From the NCBI RefSeq assembly GCF_000974685.2, contig NZ_AP018738.1, positions 2,418,001 through 2,482,000 on the forward strand: a stretch of DNA of 64,000 bases. Reading direction: 5' to 3'. The notes beneath the pieces were generated by a model. The model saw only the letters and a list, made by a program, of their open reading frames with translations, searched no databases and was not told the origin of the DNA. Made by a program: the position numbers and the translations under genes. Origin of the DNA: Ferriphaselus amnicola (GTDB taxonomy: Bacteria; Pseudomonadota; Gammaproteobacteria; Burkholderiales; Gallionellaceae). Below, piece after piece: positions 23,393 to 33,036 of the stretch. The number at the start of each line of letters is the position of its first letter. Position 1 is the stretch's first letter.

Positions 23393-23872
23393 ATGAAGAA
23401 ACTGGTAGCCGTCATAGGCATTACAGCATTTCTAGCGGGATGCTCCACCAATCCGAATGAGGGGGTGGGCAACATTAAGAGGCTGGTCGGTCTGGAACAA
23501 GGGCAATCCTCCATTCGCGACGAAACAGATGACTCCATCAAGAAAAAGATCTTCAAGGGAAAGACAACCAAAGACGAAGTGGTGAAGCTATTTGGTGAGC
23601 CAGGAGATAAGTCGGCTACTTTCTCAGGTAACTTCGATCCCATGCGAGACAACGGCAAACCGAAGATGGAGAACGAAACTTGGACTTACCACATGGAGGC
23701 GGGAAGTGTATTCGATCAGGTTAAAGGTCTAGGAATGGCCACGGTGGGTGCAGCAAGATTTAACAAGCAGCACATGACCACGAAGCGCCTCATCCTAGTG
23801 TTCAATAAGCAAAATTTGTTGATTGATTTCACGTTCGACAGCGACATATTGAGCAACAGCGGCAAGATCTAA
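23393..23872 (+). CDS. SmpA/BamE-like lipoprotein
   Basis: The ATG at 23393 with GGGAG upstream gives 159 aa; the frame opens earlier but without a signal sequence. A lipoprotein signal ends FLAGC (Cys17). The following domain has KIFKGKTTKDEVVKLFGEPG, the helix-turn pattern of the SmpA/BamE/OmlA fold, then a Trp-Thr-Tyr strand (ETWTYHMEAG). True BamE is ~110 aa and part of the BAM complex; this is probably a paralogue in accessory DNA with unknown partner. Confidence 0.7.
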   Translation: MKKLVAVIGITAFLAGCSTNPNEGVGNIKRLVGLEQGQSSIRDETDDSIKKKIFKGKTTKDEVVKLFGEPGDKSATFSGNFDPMRDNGKPKMENETWTYHMEAGSVFDQVKGLGMATVGAARFNKQHMTTKRLILVFNKQNLLIDFTFDSDILSNSGKI

Positions 23873-23918
23873 TTCCCCCACTTTACTGCGACAACAATTC
23901 AACAAACTAGGAAATCAC

Positions 23919-24827
23919 ATGAACCCCACATTCTCTAAGCTAGGCTTGGTCATGACTAGCGCATCGCTCCTTCTTACATTAGTGGCCTGCTCCGGAAAGA
24001 CCAACTCTCCCTCCGCCGCCCCCGAAACGAAGGAAAGGGATCTGATAGTTGCTGAGCGAATGGGAAGTCTGAAAGAGTCTTTTTTAAACTGCCTAGCACA
24101 CGAGAGGAACGGGCAAATACATTGTCGCGATGCCTCCGACTATGGTGCCATATACAGACAACTTGATAACGATATCGCGTTGGAGGAATCAGGAAAAGTA
24201 TTATCACAAGGGGATGTAAATACGCCGATTGATAAGTATGCCGAGCTTTCAGCAACGGCTCTGATGTTTCAATATGCAGCGTTGAGCGGGGAACCGTTGA
24301 ATTATGAAGAGATGGCAGAAACCTACTCTCCCGAATACCACGCTGAGCGTGATGGATTCAAACGCGCTGACATGATGGCTCAACTAAAGCCTGCTCTCGA
24401 CGAAGGGGTTCAGAAGGCTCGAAGCAACCACACGTACTATATGTCCATTGGCTGCCCATGCAGATTTAACATAGGAGCAATCTTCTTAAATTCATACGAC
24501 ATGAACAGAAAGTTATTTGAGGTTAAGCAATACGGAAAACCATACGCCCCTGAACATGAGACCTTCTCTCCTTCGCTCAACAAACTGTCGTTTAATCAGA
24601 TGACTCCTGCAAAATCGATAGTCCTAGGCAATTTGCATGACTATAAAATCTTAAAAATCGCTGATGAAAGTGTGGCGCGTCAGATTGAGGCCGCGCGAAA
24701 GGATGGCTTTGGGATGAAGCTTTACCTATACGCACAACAGGCGAAAGGCGGAGAAGTCCTCTTCCACATCGTCAAAGCTGACTTACTGGGAAATGATGGC
24801 AATACGTTGGCAACGATAGCGCAGTAA
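23919..24827 (+). CDS. predicted lipoprotein, unknown function
   Basis: This 302-aa protein has a lipoprotein signal (LTLVAC, Cys24). The mature domain has several Tyr-rich stretches and a Cys-X-Cys (GCPCRFNIG) near residue 186, a possible metal or disulfide site. No family is confidently recognised (possibly one of the DUF lipoproteins found on plasmids and islands). It follows the BamE-like lipoprotein gene by 46 bp and precedes a terminator, so the two are likely co-transcribed. Confidence 0.65.
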   Translation: MNPTFSKLGLVMTSASLLLTLVACSGKTNSPSAAPETKERDLIVAERMGSLKESFLNCLAHERNGQIHCRDASDYGAIYRQLDNDIALEESGKVLSQGDVNTPIDKYAELSATALMFQYAALSGEPLNYEEMAETYSPEYHAERDGFKRADMMAQLKPALDEGVQKARSNHTYYMSIGCPCRFNIGAIFLNSYDMNRKLFEVKQYGKPYAPEHETFSPSLNKLSFNQMTPAKSIVLGNLHDYKILKIADESVARQIEAARKDGFGMKLYLYAQQAKGGEVLFHIVKADLLGNDGNTLATIAQ

Positions 24828-24835
24828 ACTAAAAA

Positions 24836-24878
24836 GCAACCAGCCGCACTCACGAATCTTTAAACGGCTGGTCGCTTT
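24836..24878. terminator. terminator between convergent genes
   Basis: The stem GCAACCAGCCG / CGGCTGGTCGC (one mismatch) with an 18-nt loop is followed by TTTCCT. It lies between the lipoprotein gene and the convergent 541-aa gene and could work for the plus-strand transcript. Confidence 0.65.
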
Positions 24879-24905
24879 CCTCAAGCCATGTCTGGGGTAA
24901 ATAAC

Positions 24906-26531
24906 CTACTCCGTGGTAATTCTCTTGCTTTCAGCAAGCAGGATACTCATCGCTCTTTTGAGTTCGTAATTTTCAACAACGAGCACCTCTTCCTTACATA
25001 AAGTACTCTTCGGCTCCACCACCAAAATACTCCATTTTGATGACGGAGCACTTATTTCCACGAAGCATCCTCTTCGGCATCGCTCCACACCTCTGCCGCC
25101 CTCGCAGACTGAAATTGGATCAATCTCTCCGTTCTCATCAATGAGCGACGGTAAAGAAAATACTGGGTGGGTGTATCCTGGAAGGGTGATCAGCTCTACA
25201 TTTACAATATCAGGCGCCACTCTCTCCTTCTTGATTTTAGTATCTATCCCGTTTCGTACGAACTTTTGAATCTTTGTCTCTTCTAGAAGTTGAGCGCGCA
25301 TTGGTGCCGCAATGATGTCTATGCTCGTAACATCATTGCACGTTGAAATCGGGTCCCCGACACTGACAAGCTCGACGTTTTCTTGGGTAAACGCCGGCCA
25401 AAGCTCGGGAGGATCTTGAGTTTCGTATCTCTCCCGCCAGATTTCTTTACAGAGAAGGTCAGGGAATCGATTGTTAGCCTCAAACTGAAAGTTCTTTCGC
25501 GTGCGCGAGACGCCCGGATCAGACTCACTCAGTTCCTGACTTTTATGTGTCTTGGCCCTCCGTCGATGAGCATCTGATGGAGATGCATTGTTGGACTTTC
25601 CATCTTGGCGCTCACTCCCCTTAGATACCTTCCCATCATCCGCTGCCTCGTATGAAAGAGTCTTAAACGGAAAAGGGTGAGAACAAGATTCAATACGATA
25701 TACCACGAATGTCTGATCAGGCTTACTACCAAACGGCAACCACTTGCCGACGACAGCCAGATTAGTCTTGCCCTCGAATGGAAACCAGGTTTGCGGATAC
25801 GCAGACTTCTCTCCTGAAAGCAGATCTCTTTGGCAGCTAATTCGAATTCGGCACGCAGCCCGATTGGCCACATTGGACAGGGCAATTCGGCCAATATCTG
25901 CCGCCGACACGCCAGATAGTTTTCTAGCCAACTTAAGATGAAGCCGACCTGTACGAATCGTGTACTGCTGGTGCTCCCAGAGTTGCTCGTACTTAATGTC
26001 ATGCATAAATAAACGGTGCAACAGCTCCGATGATGATCCGAAATAGAAACGGATTAGCTCCATGGTCGGAATTACAATCTGCCGACCTTCCGTAAGCTCA
26101 ATACTCAGGCAGAAACTTCCAGTGAGTAAATGATGCCAAGGATGCTGCTTGAGCGGCAATACAAAGACCTCATCTACGGACTGGCCGGCCTTAATAAGCT
26201 TGGAAGAGGCGCGCGTGATGTGCAGGTCTGAAAATTGCTCGCGCTGATAGTCAGGACTGTATTTTCGCTCACCGTTTTGCCATACATCGCCGATTCTTAC
26301 ATAGGGAAGCATCCCAATCGGGAAGAATCGCTGAACTATCGAAGACTCCGTGGCTCGACTCGATAGCATCGCGTCATTGCTGGTAGGGTCAGCACGAACT
26401 GGAGAGATGGCGACTTGGACATTAGGCTGACTGCGACCATTAATGCCTCCAGGAAAAATCACATCGCCGTACCAATCGATCCGCCAAGGTCTGTCATCGG
26501 GCGTGAAATAGGGGAACCTCAAAGGGGGCAT
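24906..26531 (-). CDS. 541-aa protein, possibly TnsE-like
   Basis: This 541-aa soluble protein has no obvious catalytic motif. Residues 1-260 look beta-rich (DWYGDVIFPGG, VFVLPLKQHPWHHLL, IPTMELIRFYFGSSSELL). Residues 300-355 are charged and disordered, and a C-terminal domain ends in FVEISAPSSKWSILVVE. Length, the two-domain layout with charged linker and the C-terminal pattern are reminiscent of TnsE of Tn7 elements. The gene also starts 140 bp inside a Tn7-like end. I see no clear sequence proof, and no TnsA/B/C neighbours are present. It may be an unrelated cargo gene. Confidence 0.35.
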   Translation of the reverse strand: MPPLRFPYFTPDDRPWRIDWYGDVIFPGGINGRSQPNVQVAISPVRADPTSNDAMLSSRATESSIVQRFFPIGMLPYVRIGDVWQNGERKYSPDYQREQFSDLHITRASSKLIKAGQSVDEVFVLPLKQHPWHHLLTGSFCLSIELTEGRQIVIPTMELIRFYFGSSSELLHRLFMHDIKYEQLWEHQQYTIRTGRLHLKLARKLSGVSAADIGRIALSNVANRAACRIRISCQRDLLSGEKSAYPQTWFPFEGKTNLAVVGKWLPFGSKPDQTFVVYRIESCSHPFPFKTLSYEAADDGKVSKGSERQDGKSNNASPSDAHRRRAKTHKSQELSESDPGVSRTRKNFQFEANNRFPDLLCKEIWRERYETQDPPELWPAFTQENVELVSVGDPISTCNDVTSIDIIAAPMRAQLLEETKIQKFVRNGIDTKIKKERVAPDIVNVELITLPGYTHPVFSLPSLIDENGEIDPISVCEGGRGVERCRRGCFVEISAPSSKWSILVVEPKSTLCKEEVLVVENYELKRAMSILLAESKRITTE

Positions 26532-26604
26532 GGTAATTCCAGCATGGTAAATTGCAAGTTCAAGTCTTATTAATCATGCGATTACGAACCATATTCGCAA
26601 TTCT

Positions 26605-26671
26605 AGTCGCATATAATTACAGTGCAGTCGCAAATAATATGATTCAGTCGCATTTATTGAGACTACTTACA
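26605..26671 (-). mobile_element. Tn7-like transposon end inside comM
   Basis: Reading from comM (minus strand), the foreign DNA starts TGTAAGTAGTC and carries TGCGACT at 26652-26646, 26632-26626 and 26611-26605, i.e. spaced by 20-21 bp within AT-rich sequence. Terminal TGT/ACA and multiple ~20-bp transposase-binding repeats are the hallmark of Tn7-family ends. comM is a known target of Tn7-family elements (for example the AbaR-type islands of Acinetobacter). The opposite end is not in the window. Confidence 0.6.
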
Positions 26672-27508
26672 GCCAACCAGTGAGACCGCGCTCGCCGTAT
26701 GATGAGGGCTCCTGAACGGGCGAATCTGCCATCTAGCGATATCGAAAGCGCCATCCAACGATTGCATAGCGGCGCTCTCTAGCGCCTCAGCTTCCGTCAT
26801 GGATGGCAATATCCCTGGAAAACGGCTCGCCAACATAGACTTTCCCGTGCCCGGCGGTCCAGACATCAACACACTGTGCCCACCCGCAGCGGCAATTTCC
26901 AGCGCACGTTTAGCCTGACCTTGGCCTTTCACTTCCCTCATGTCAGAGTAGTGCGGAGATCGCAGACTGGCACTGGGAATAAAGCGATCCAGCGCATCAC
27001 GCCCCGTCAAGTGTGCTGCCACTTGCAACAGCGACTTAGCCGGAAAAACCGCCGCCTGCTCGACCAAGGCGGCTTCCGCCGCATTCGCCTCCGGCAGAAT
27101 GAAGGCACGTCCGCTAGATACGGCGCGATAAGTCATTGCCAGCGCACCCCGAATCGGGCGCAACTCACCGGTCAGCGCCAGCTCTCCAGCAAACTCATAC
27201 TCAGCCAGACGTTGCGACGGAATCTGCCCAGTGGCAGCCAAGATGCCCAGCGCGATGGGGAGGTCAAAACGCCCACTTTCCTTAGGTAGATCGGCAGGCG
27301 CTAGATTGACAGTGATACGACGAGCGGGGAATTCGAATTGACAAGTCAGCAGAGCGGCGCGAACCCTATCCTTGCTTTCCTTTACCTCAGCCTCGGGCAA
27401 GCCGACAATGGTGAAATTGGGTAGGCCGTTGGCCAGATGAACTTCCACCGTCACTTGGGCGGCATCCATACCGGACAATGCACGGCTATAAAGAACCGCC
27501 AAGCTCAT
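26663..27508 (-). pseudogene. comM: comM (YifB-type Mg-chelatase-like ATPase), 3'-truncated by insertion
   Basis: The first 279 codons match ComM/YifB: the N-terminal Lon-protease-like fold (VTVEVHLANGLPNFTIVGLP) and the start of the AAA+ domain with Walker A SGPPGTGKS and PFRSPHHTASAVSLVG. At SLVG the frame enters transposon DNA and stops after Cys-Lys. Walker B and the rest (~220 residues of a ~500-aa protein) are missing. ComM is a helicase that extends heteroduplex during natural transformation; it should be inactive here. The gene lies downstream of ubiK, its usual neighbourhood in betaproteobacteria. Confidence 0.9.
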
Positions 27509-27525
27509 GGCTGGGCTGTGCGAAG

Positions 27526-27798
27526 TTAACCCAACTCACCGGCTGGAGATTGCGGCGCGCTCGCCGCAGCTCGCACCTCAAGCTCGGCAACCCGCGCTTC
27601 CAATGCGATCAGCTTCTCTTGCGTACGCGCCAACAACAGCGACTGCACCTCGAAATCCTCACGCGCCACTAGATCGAGCTTGGAAAAACCTTGCACCAAC
27701 AAGGCACGCACATTCCTCTCTACATCCTTTGCCGGGCCACTGGCCAGCGCTTCATTGACCTTGCTGGTCAGGTCATCCAAAATCTTCGCATTGAACAT
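27526..27798 (-). CDS. ubiK: ubiquinone biosynthesis accessory factor UbiK
   Basis: The start is placed at the ATG at 27798 with GGGAG upstream; the longer frame has no support. The 90-aa protein begins MFNAKILDDL, the typical start of UbiK/YqiC (BMFP family). It has an amphipathic N-terminal region (residues 1-40) and a C-terminal coiled coil (LLARTQEKLIALEARVAELE) that trimerises. UbiK works with UbiJ in the cytosolic ubiquinone assembly complex; ubiJ is present at 44681-45256. It is likely co-transcribed with comM downstream. Confidence 0.85.
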   Translation of the reverse strand: MFNAKILDDLTSKVNEALASGPAKDVERNVRALLVQGFSKLDLVAREDFEVQSLLLARTQEKLIALEARVAELEVRAAASAPQSPAGELG

Positions 27799-27889
27799 GA
27801 GGTACTCCCAAACATTAAGTGTGAGAAGTTTAGCAAAGGCCGCCACCAAGCAGGGAGATTCTTAATGCCTAGTCAACGCCCCGTTATAG

Positions 27890-27906
27890 TGCACCGGAAC
27901 AGTGCA
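27890..27906. promoter_or_regulatory. NtrC-type enhancer site
   Basis: TGCACCGGAACAGTGCA fits the NtrC consensus (TGCAC-N7-GTGCA) exactly in both arms. It lies about 110 bp upstream of the sigma-54 promoter of the TorF-glnK-amtB operon, a normal enhancer distance. A weaker second half-site (GCAC-N7-GACG) is at 27923-27937. Confidence 0.7.
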
Positions 27907-28001
27907 CCACCATTTTTCGTGCGCACATTATTGGACGCAGCAAAAGGCACAATTACCAGCTTGATTTATCAATCATCTGTTTTATCGAAGTTTTTACAAT
28001 C

Positions 28002-28017
28002 TGGCACGGCTCATGCT
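28002..28017 (+). promoter_or_regulatory. sigma-54 promoter of TorF-glnK-amtB
   Basis: TGGCACGGCTCATGCT matches the -24/-12 sigma-54 consensus (TGGCAC-N5-TTGCT) with one mismatch and correct spacing. The start of the TorF gene is 56 bp downstream. With the NtrC-type site it predicts induction under nitrogen limitation. Confidence 0.7.
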
Positions 28018-28072
28018 TTATAGAACATGCGGAAATCGTTTGCCGTTATCTTAACTACCGAAAGGAAACATC

Positions 28073-28867
28073 ATGCTGAACAAGAAACTGCTGAACACTC
28101 TGGTACTGGCCGCTTTGGCTGTTCCGACTTTGGCAATGGCCGAAGATGCACCGGCTTCTCCTCATACCGTGACCGGCAACGTCGGAATGGTCTCTAATTA
28201 CGTGTTCCGTGGCATCACTCAAACTTCTCACAATCCTGCCGTTCAGGGCGGTTTTGACTACGCCCATGCTAGCGGCTTGTACGCAGGCGTGTGGGGCTCC
28301 AATGTAAGCTGGATCGCCGATAGCGGCGCAGTTGCTTCGGGCAGCGTGGGCATGGAACTGGACACCTATGCCGGCTTCAAGAACACCTTCGCAGAAGACT
28401 TCTCTTACGATATCGGCTTTGTCCGCTACAACTACTTGGGTAAATACACTCCAGCTGCTCCTTGGGTCAAGGCTGATACCGATGAAGTCTATGGCTCGAT
28501 CGGCTACAAGTGGATCTCCGCCAAGTACTCGTACGGCTTGGGCAAGTTCCTGACCATCCCTGATGCACAAGGCACCAACTACATCGAACTGAATGCGAAC
28601 TATCCAGTGAGCGACACCGGTATCACTTTGGGCGCGCACGTGGGCAAGCAAACGTACAAGGGTTCGTCTGCTGCCTACTTGGCAACGACTGCCAGCGGCT
28701 CTCCGACTTACACCGATTACAAGGTCAGCATCAGCAAGGATTTCAGTGGCTATGTGTTGGGCTTGGCATACAGCAAGACCAATGCCAGCAACTTCTACAA
28801 CTGGCCAACCTTCGGTGGCAACTGGGGCAAGGGCGTAGCCATCTTGTCGCTGACTCACGCAATGTAA
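28073..28867 (+). CDS. TorF-family putative outer-membrane porin
   Basis: This 264-aa protein has a signal peptide (cleavage after AMA, residue 23), then GMVSNYVFRGITQTSHNPAVQ, the hallmark of the TorF/Gcw_chp family, and a series of amphipathic beta strands ending in an aromatic-poor C-terminus (SLTHAM). It probably forms a small beta-barrel in the outer membrane. Being first in a nitrogen-regulated operon with glnK and amtB suggests it helps ammonium or another N compound cross the outer membrane. AAAGGA precedes the start. Confidence 0.85.
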   Translation: MLNKKLLNTLVLAALAVPTLAMAEDAPASPHTVTGNVGMVSNYVFRGITQTSHNPAVQGGFDYAHASGLYAGVWGSNVSWIADSGAVASGSVGMELDTYAGFKNTFAEDFSYDIGFVRYNYLGKYTPAAPWVKADTDEVYGSIGYKWISAKYSYGLGKFLTIPDAQGTNYIELNANYPVSDTGITLGAHVGKQTYKGSSAAYLATTASGSPTYTDYKVSISKDFSGYVLGLAYSKTNASNFYNWPTFGGNWGKGVAILSLTHAM

Positions 28868-29251
<384 letters not shown>

Positions 29252-29261
29252 GGAGATCGAG

Positions 29262-30728
29262 ATGAAGAAATTCTTAGCTGTATTTACGTTGCTGGCATCG
29301 CTGGGTGGCTTTGCTATCGCCGCCCATGCTGCTGATGCTGCCAGCGCGGTTGAGGCTGTATCGGCAGCGGTCGCAGCAGCTCCCGTAGCCGATGTCGCTG
29401 AAGCGGCCTCTGCCGTAGCGGAAGCCGCCCCTGCCCCCGTTCCCAACAAGGGTGACACTGCGTGGATGCTGGTCGCTACCGTTCTGGTAATTTTTATGAG
29501 TTTGCCAGGTCTAGGACTGTTCTACGGTGGCTTGGTGCGCACCAAGAACATGCTGTCGGTATTAACCCAAGTGTTCGTAATCTTCTGCGTAGTCGCGCTG
29601 TTATGGGTCACCTACGGCTATAGCGTTGCATTCACCGACGGCGGTTCGATCAATAGCTTCTTCGGCGGTTTGTCTAAGGCATTCTTGTCTGGCGTCACCC
29701 CCGACTCAGTCGTGGAAACATTCAGCAAGGGCGTGGTCATTCCAGAGATGCTGTTCATGGTGTTCCAGTTGACCTTCGCAGCTATCACTGTGGCGCTGAT
29801 CGTCGGTGGATTCGTGGAACGCATCAAGTTCTCCGCATTGCTGGTGTTCGCCGTGCTGTGGTTCACCTTCTCCTACCTGCCAATGGCGCATATGGTCTGG
29901 TTCTGGGGCGGTCCTTCGGCCTTCGCTGATCCATCTGGCTTCATCTTCGGTAAGGGCGCGCTGGACTTCGCTGGTGGCACCGTGGTACACATCAACGCTG
30001 CGATGGCAGCTCTGGTAGGTGCTTTCGTGATCGGCAAACGTATCGGCTTCGGCAAGGAAAAGATGGCGCCGCACAGTCTGACTATGACCATGATCGGCGC
30101 ATCCATGCTGTGGGTGGGTTGGTTCGGCTTCAACGCCGGCTCCAATCTGGAAGCTACTGGCACTGCAGTACTGGCAATGGTCAACACCACCGTGGCAACT
30201 GCCGCAGCGGCGTTGTCTTGGATGGCAGCGGAATGGATGTTGCGCGGCAAGCCTAGCTTGTTGGGTGTAGCTTCCGGTTGCGTGGCTGGCCTAGTAGCAG
30301 TAACGCCAGCTTGCGGCTTCATCGGCCCGATGGGTGCGATCGTCCTTGGCCTAGTTGCTGGTGTACTGTGCTTCTGGGGCGTCACCGGCCTGAAGAAGAT
30401 GCTAGGCGCAGATGACTCGCTGGATGTATTCGGCGTGCATGGCGTAGGCGGCATCCTCGGCGCACTAGGTACCGGCGTTCTGGCAGCTCCCAGCTTGGGT
30501 GGCACGGGTGTATATGACTACGCAACTGGCGCAGTGGCGGAATACTCCATCGCTGCACAAGTGACTAGCCAAGCTTGGGGCGTGGGCACCACCATCCTGT
30601 GGTCGGGTATCGTCAGCTTCGTGTTGTTCAAGCTGATCGACATGACCATCGGTCTGCGTGTCAGCGACGAGCAAGAGCGCGAAGGTCTAGACACCGCCAC
30701 TCACGGCGAACGAGCTTACGATTACTAA
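29262..30728 (+). CDS. amtB: ammonium transporter AmtB
   Basis: The start is chosen at the ATG at 29262 with AAGGAG, giving 488 aa; the frame opens earlier inside glnK. A signal peptide (ending AHAA) is followed by an unusual Ala/Val/Pro-rich segment (residues 25-65) before the 11-helix Amt core (GDTAWMLVATVLVIFMS, then FYGGLVRTKN, AGGTVVHINAA, VHGVGGILGALGTG). The conserved pore His residues fall in HINAA and VHGVGG. It conducts ammonium/ammonia through the inner membrane. The extended Ala-rich N-terminal periplasmic linker is longer than in E. coli AmtB. Confidence 0.95.
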   Translation: MKKFLAVFTLLASLGGFAIAAHAADAASAVEAVSAAVAAAPVADVAEAASAVAEAAPAPVPNKGDTAWMLVATVLVIFMSLPGLGLFYGGLVRTKNMLSVLTQVFVIFCVVALLWVTYGYSVAFTDGGSINSFFGGLSKAFLSGVTPDSVVETFSKGVVIPEMLFMVFQLTFAAITVALIVGGFVERIKFSALLVFAVLWFTFSYLPMAHMVWFWGGPSAFADPSGFIFGKGALDFAGGTVVHINAAMAALVGAFVIGKRIGFGKEKMAPHSLTMTMIGASMLWVGWFGFNAGSNLEATGTAVLAMVNTTVATAAAALSWMAAEWMLRGKPSLLGVASGCVAGLVAVTPACGFIGPMGAIVLGLVAGVLCFWGVTGLKKMLGADDSLDVFGVHGVGGILGALGTGVLAAPSLGGTGVYDYATGAVAEYSIAAQVTSQAWGVGTTILWSGIVSFVLFKLIDMTIGLRVSDEQEREGLDTATHGERAYDY

Positions 30729-30750
30729 TCTCGTCTAAACTGTAGCAACG

Positions 30751-30780
30751 ACAAGGGCGCCAATGGCGCCCTTGTTCTTT
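30751..30780 (+). terminator. amtB intrinsic terminator
   Basis: A perfect stem ACAAGGGCGCC / GGCGCCCTTGT with a 3-4-nt loop is followed by TCTTT, 22 bp after the amtB stop. Confidence 0.85.
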
Positions 30781-30836
30781 GGGATATGCGGTTTCGTCTG
30801 CGTGGTTTTACTTAACTCGTTGACGCCCAACCTCTC

Positions 30837-31964
30837 TCAGACCTGAATCTCCTCCACGGCAAAGATGCGCCTATGCTCGCGGATGGCGTAACGGTCAGTC
30901 ATACCCGCAATGTAATCCGCCACGGCACGGGCTCGATCCGCCTCGGCCTGATGCGCGAACTGCGGCGGCAACAAGCGACTGTCCTCCATGAACGCAGCAA
31001 ACAGGTCAGTGATGATGCGACGTGCCTTAGAGCTCATGCGCATCACACGGTAGTGACGGTACAGATTGGCTCGCAAACAGGCTTTTAACTCGCGATTCTG
31101 CGCATAGATTTCGTCGCTAAAGGCGACGATGGCGGGCGCGTTACGCACATCGTTCAGCGTCTGCACCTGAGACTTGCTCAAATTACTTTCCGTCTCGCGG
31201 ATCAAGTCGCCGACCAAGGTATTGATCATGCGACGGATAGTTTCATGCACCACGCGACGATCAGCCAAACCGGGATAAGCTGCACGCACCTCATTCAGAT
31301 GGGTAGCAAACAACCGAACTTCGGCCAACTGCTCCAATGTAAGCAGCCCCGAACGCAGGCCATCGTCCACATCGTGGTTGTTGTAGGCGATCTCGTCAGC
31401 CAGGTTGGCGATCTGCGCTTCCAGCGAGGAGCGCTGGTTATTGAGGAAGCGCACACCGACATCGCCCAATTGTGCGGCGTTCTCGAGCGAGCAATGTTTA
31501 AGGATGCCCTCGCGCGTCTCGAAACATAGATTCAAACCGTCGAAGGCGGCGTAGCGCTCTTCTAGCACATCCACCACGCGCAATGATTGTAAGTTGTGCT
31601 CAAAGCCACCGTAATCCTTCATGCAGGCGTTGAGCGCATCTTGTCCGGCGTGGCCGAACGGCGTGTGACCAAGATCGTGAGCCAGCGCCACCGCCTCGGT
31701 AAGGTCTTCGTTCAGACGCAAGCGGCGGGCGATGGAACGGCCAATTTGCGCAACTTCGATGCTATGCGTCAAGCGGGTGCGGAACAGGTCACCCTCGTGG
31801 TTCACGAACACCTGCGTTTTGTATTCTAGGCGGCGGAAGGCGGTGGAGTGGATGATACGATCACGGTCGCGCTGGAATTCGCTACGTCCCGGCGGAGTGT
31901 CTTCCGCGTTACGACGGCCACGCGAACTGGCTGGATCGGCGGCGTAACTAGCTAGTTCAGACAT
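30837..31964 (-). CDS. dgt: dGTP triphosphohydrolase-like protein
   Basis: This 375-aa HD-domain protein has the metal-binding HD motifs: [13 protein letters not shown], then [15 protein letters not shown], and [13 protein letters not shown]. This matches the dGTPase-like (type 2/3) family that hydrolyses dNTPs to deoxynucleosides and triphosphate. It is shorter than E. coli Dgt (505 aa), as usual for this subfamily. It overlaps the aroB stop by 8 bp, so it ends the pilM-aroB-dgt block. Confidence 0.92.
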   Translation of the reverse strand: MSELASYAADPASSRGRRNAEDTPPGRSEFQRDRDRIIHSTAFRRLEYKTQVFVNHEGDLFRTRLTHSIEVAQIGRSIARRLRLNEDLTEAVALAHDLGHTPFGHAGQDALNACMKDYGGFEHNLQSLRVVDVLEERYAAFDGLNLCFETREGILKHCSLENAAQLGDVGVRFLNNQRSSLEAQIANLADEIAYNNHDVDDGLRSGLLTLEQLAEVRLFATHLNEVRAAYPGLADRRVVHETIRRMINTLVGDLIRETESNLSKSQVQTLNDVRNAPAIVAFSDEIYAQNRELKACLRANLYRHYRVMRMSSKARRIITDLFAAFMEDSRLLPPQFAHQAEADRARAVADYIAGMTDRYAIREHRRIFAVEEIQV

Positions 31965-33036
31965 GTACAGCCTCTAGTGTCAGGCGTAGCAGGTCGGCAG
32001 GCGCTTCCGACACCAGTCCCTGTCCGATGGATTTCAGCAACACGAAACGCAGCTTACCGCCCTCCACTTTCTTATCCAAGCCCATCAGATTGAGGTATTG
32101 CTCGACTCCAAGCTGGGGTGGAGTCAGCGGCAACTTGGCGCGCTCGAACAGGATGCGCGTGCGCGCCACATCCGCTGCTGTCAGCCAGCCCATGCGCTGC
32201 GACAAATCCGCCGCCATCATCGTGCCTGCCGCCACGGCCGCGCCGTGCAACCAAGCGCCATAACCCATGCCGTTCTCGATGGCATGGCCGAAAGTATGAC
32301 CAAGGTTGAGCAACGCGCGCTCGCCAGTCTCTCGCTCGTCGGCAGCGACGACTTCGGCCTTGTTCCGGCAACTGCGCGCGATGGCGTATTGCAATGCGGC
32401 AGGGTCGCGCGCCAGCAGCTTGTCGATATTGCCCTCCAGCCATTCGAAGAACGGCAGGTCGCGAATCAGACCATATTTGATGACTTCGGCCAGACCGGCG
32501 GACAGTTCCTCGTCCGGCAAGGTATTGAGCGTCACCGTATCAGCGATCACCGCCTTCGGTTGGTAGAACGCACCGATCATGTTCTTTCCCAGCGGGTGAT
32601 TGATCCCGGTCTTGCCGCCCACCGAGGAGTCCACCTGCGATAGCAGCGTGGTGGGAATCTGGATGAACGGCACACCGCGCAGATAGGTCGCAGCGGCATA
32701 ACCAGTCATGTCGCCGATGACCCCGCCGCCCAGTGCGATCAAGGGCGTGCTGCGTTCGCAGCGATGGGTGAGCAGCGCGTCGTAGATCAGGTTCAGCGTC
32801 TCGAACGTCTTGTATTGCTCGCCGTCCGGCAGGATCACCGGCACCACGCTGACACCGCTCGACTCCAGCAAGCCCTGCACCTGCGCCAGATACAGCGGCG
32901 CGACAGTGGTGTTGGTGACGATGGCGCAGCGCTTCTTCGGCAGATGCGGCAGCAGTAACTCAGCACACTCCAACAACCCTGTGCCAATGTGAATAGGATA
33001 GGAGCGATCAGCTAAGCCTACGGTCAGAGTTTGCAT
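31957..33036 (-). CDS. aroB: 3-dehydroquinate synthase
   Basis: This 359-aa, full-length AroB has an NAD-binding region [19 protein letters not shown], the [19 protein letters not shown] signature, and metal ligands in [12 protein letters not shown] and LHGAAVAAG. It converts DAHP to 3-dehydroquinate in the shikimate pathway. It follows aroK with a 13-bp overlap, as in many proteobacteria. Confidence 0.97.
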   Translation of the reverse strand: MQTLTVGLADRSYPIHIGTGLLECAELLLPHLPKKRCAIVTNTTVAPLYLAQVQGLLESSGVSVVPVILPDGEQYKTFETLNLIYDALLTHRCERSTPLIALGGGVIGDMTGYAAATYLRGVPFIQIPTTLLSQVDSSVGGKTGINHPLGKNMIGAFYQPKAVIADTVTLNTLPDEELSAGLAEVIKYGLIRDLPFFEWLEGNIDKLLARDPAALQYAIARSCRNKAEVVAADERETGERALLNLGHTFGHAIENGMGYGAWLHGAAVAAGTMMAADLSQRMGWLTAADVARTRILFERAKLPLTPPQLGVEQYLNLMGLDKKVEGGKLRFVLLKSIGQGLVSEAPADLLRLTLEAVHV

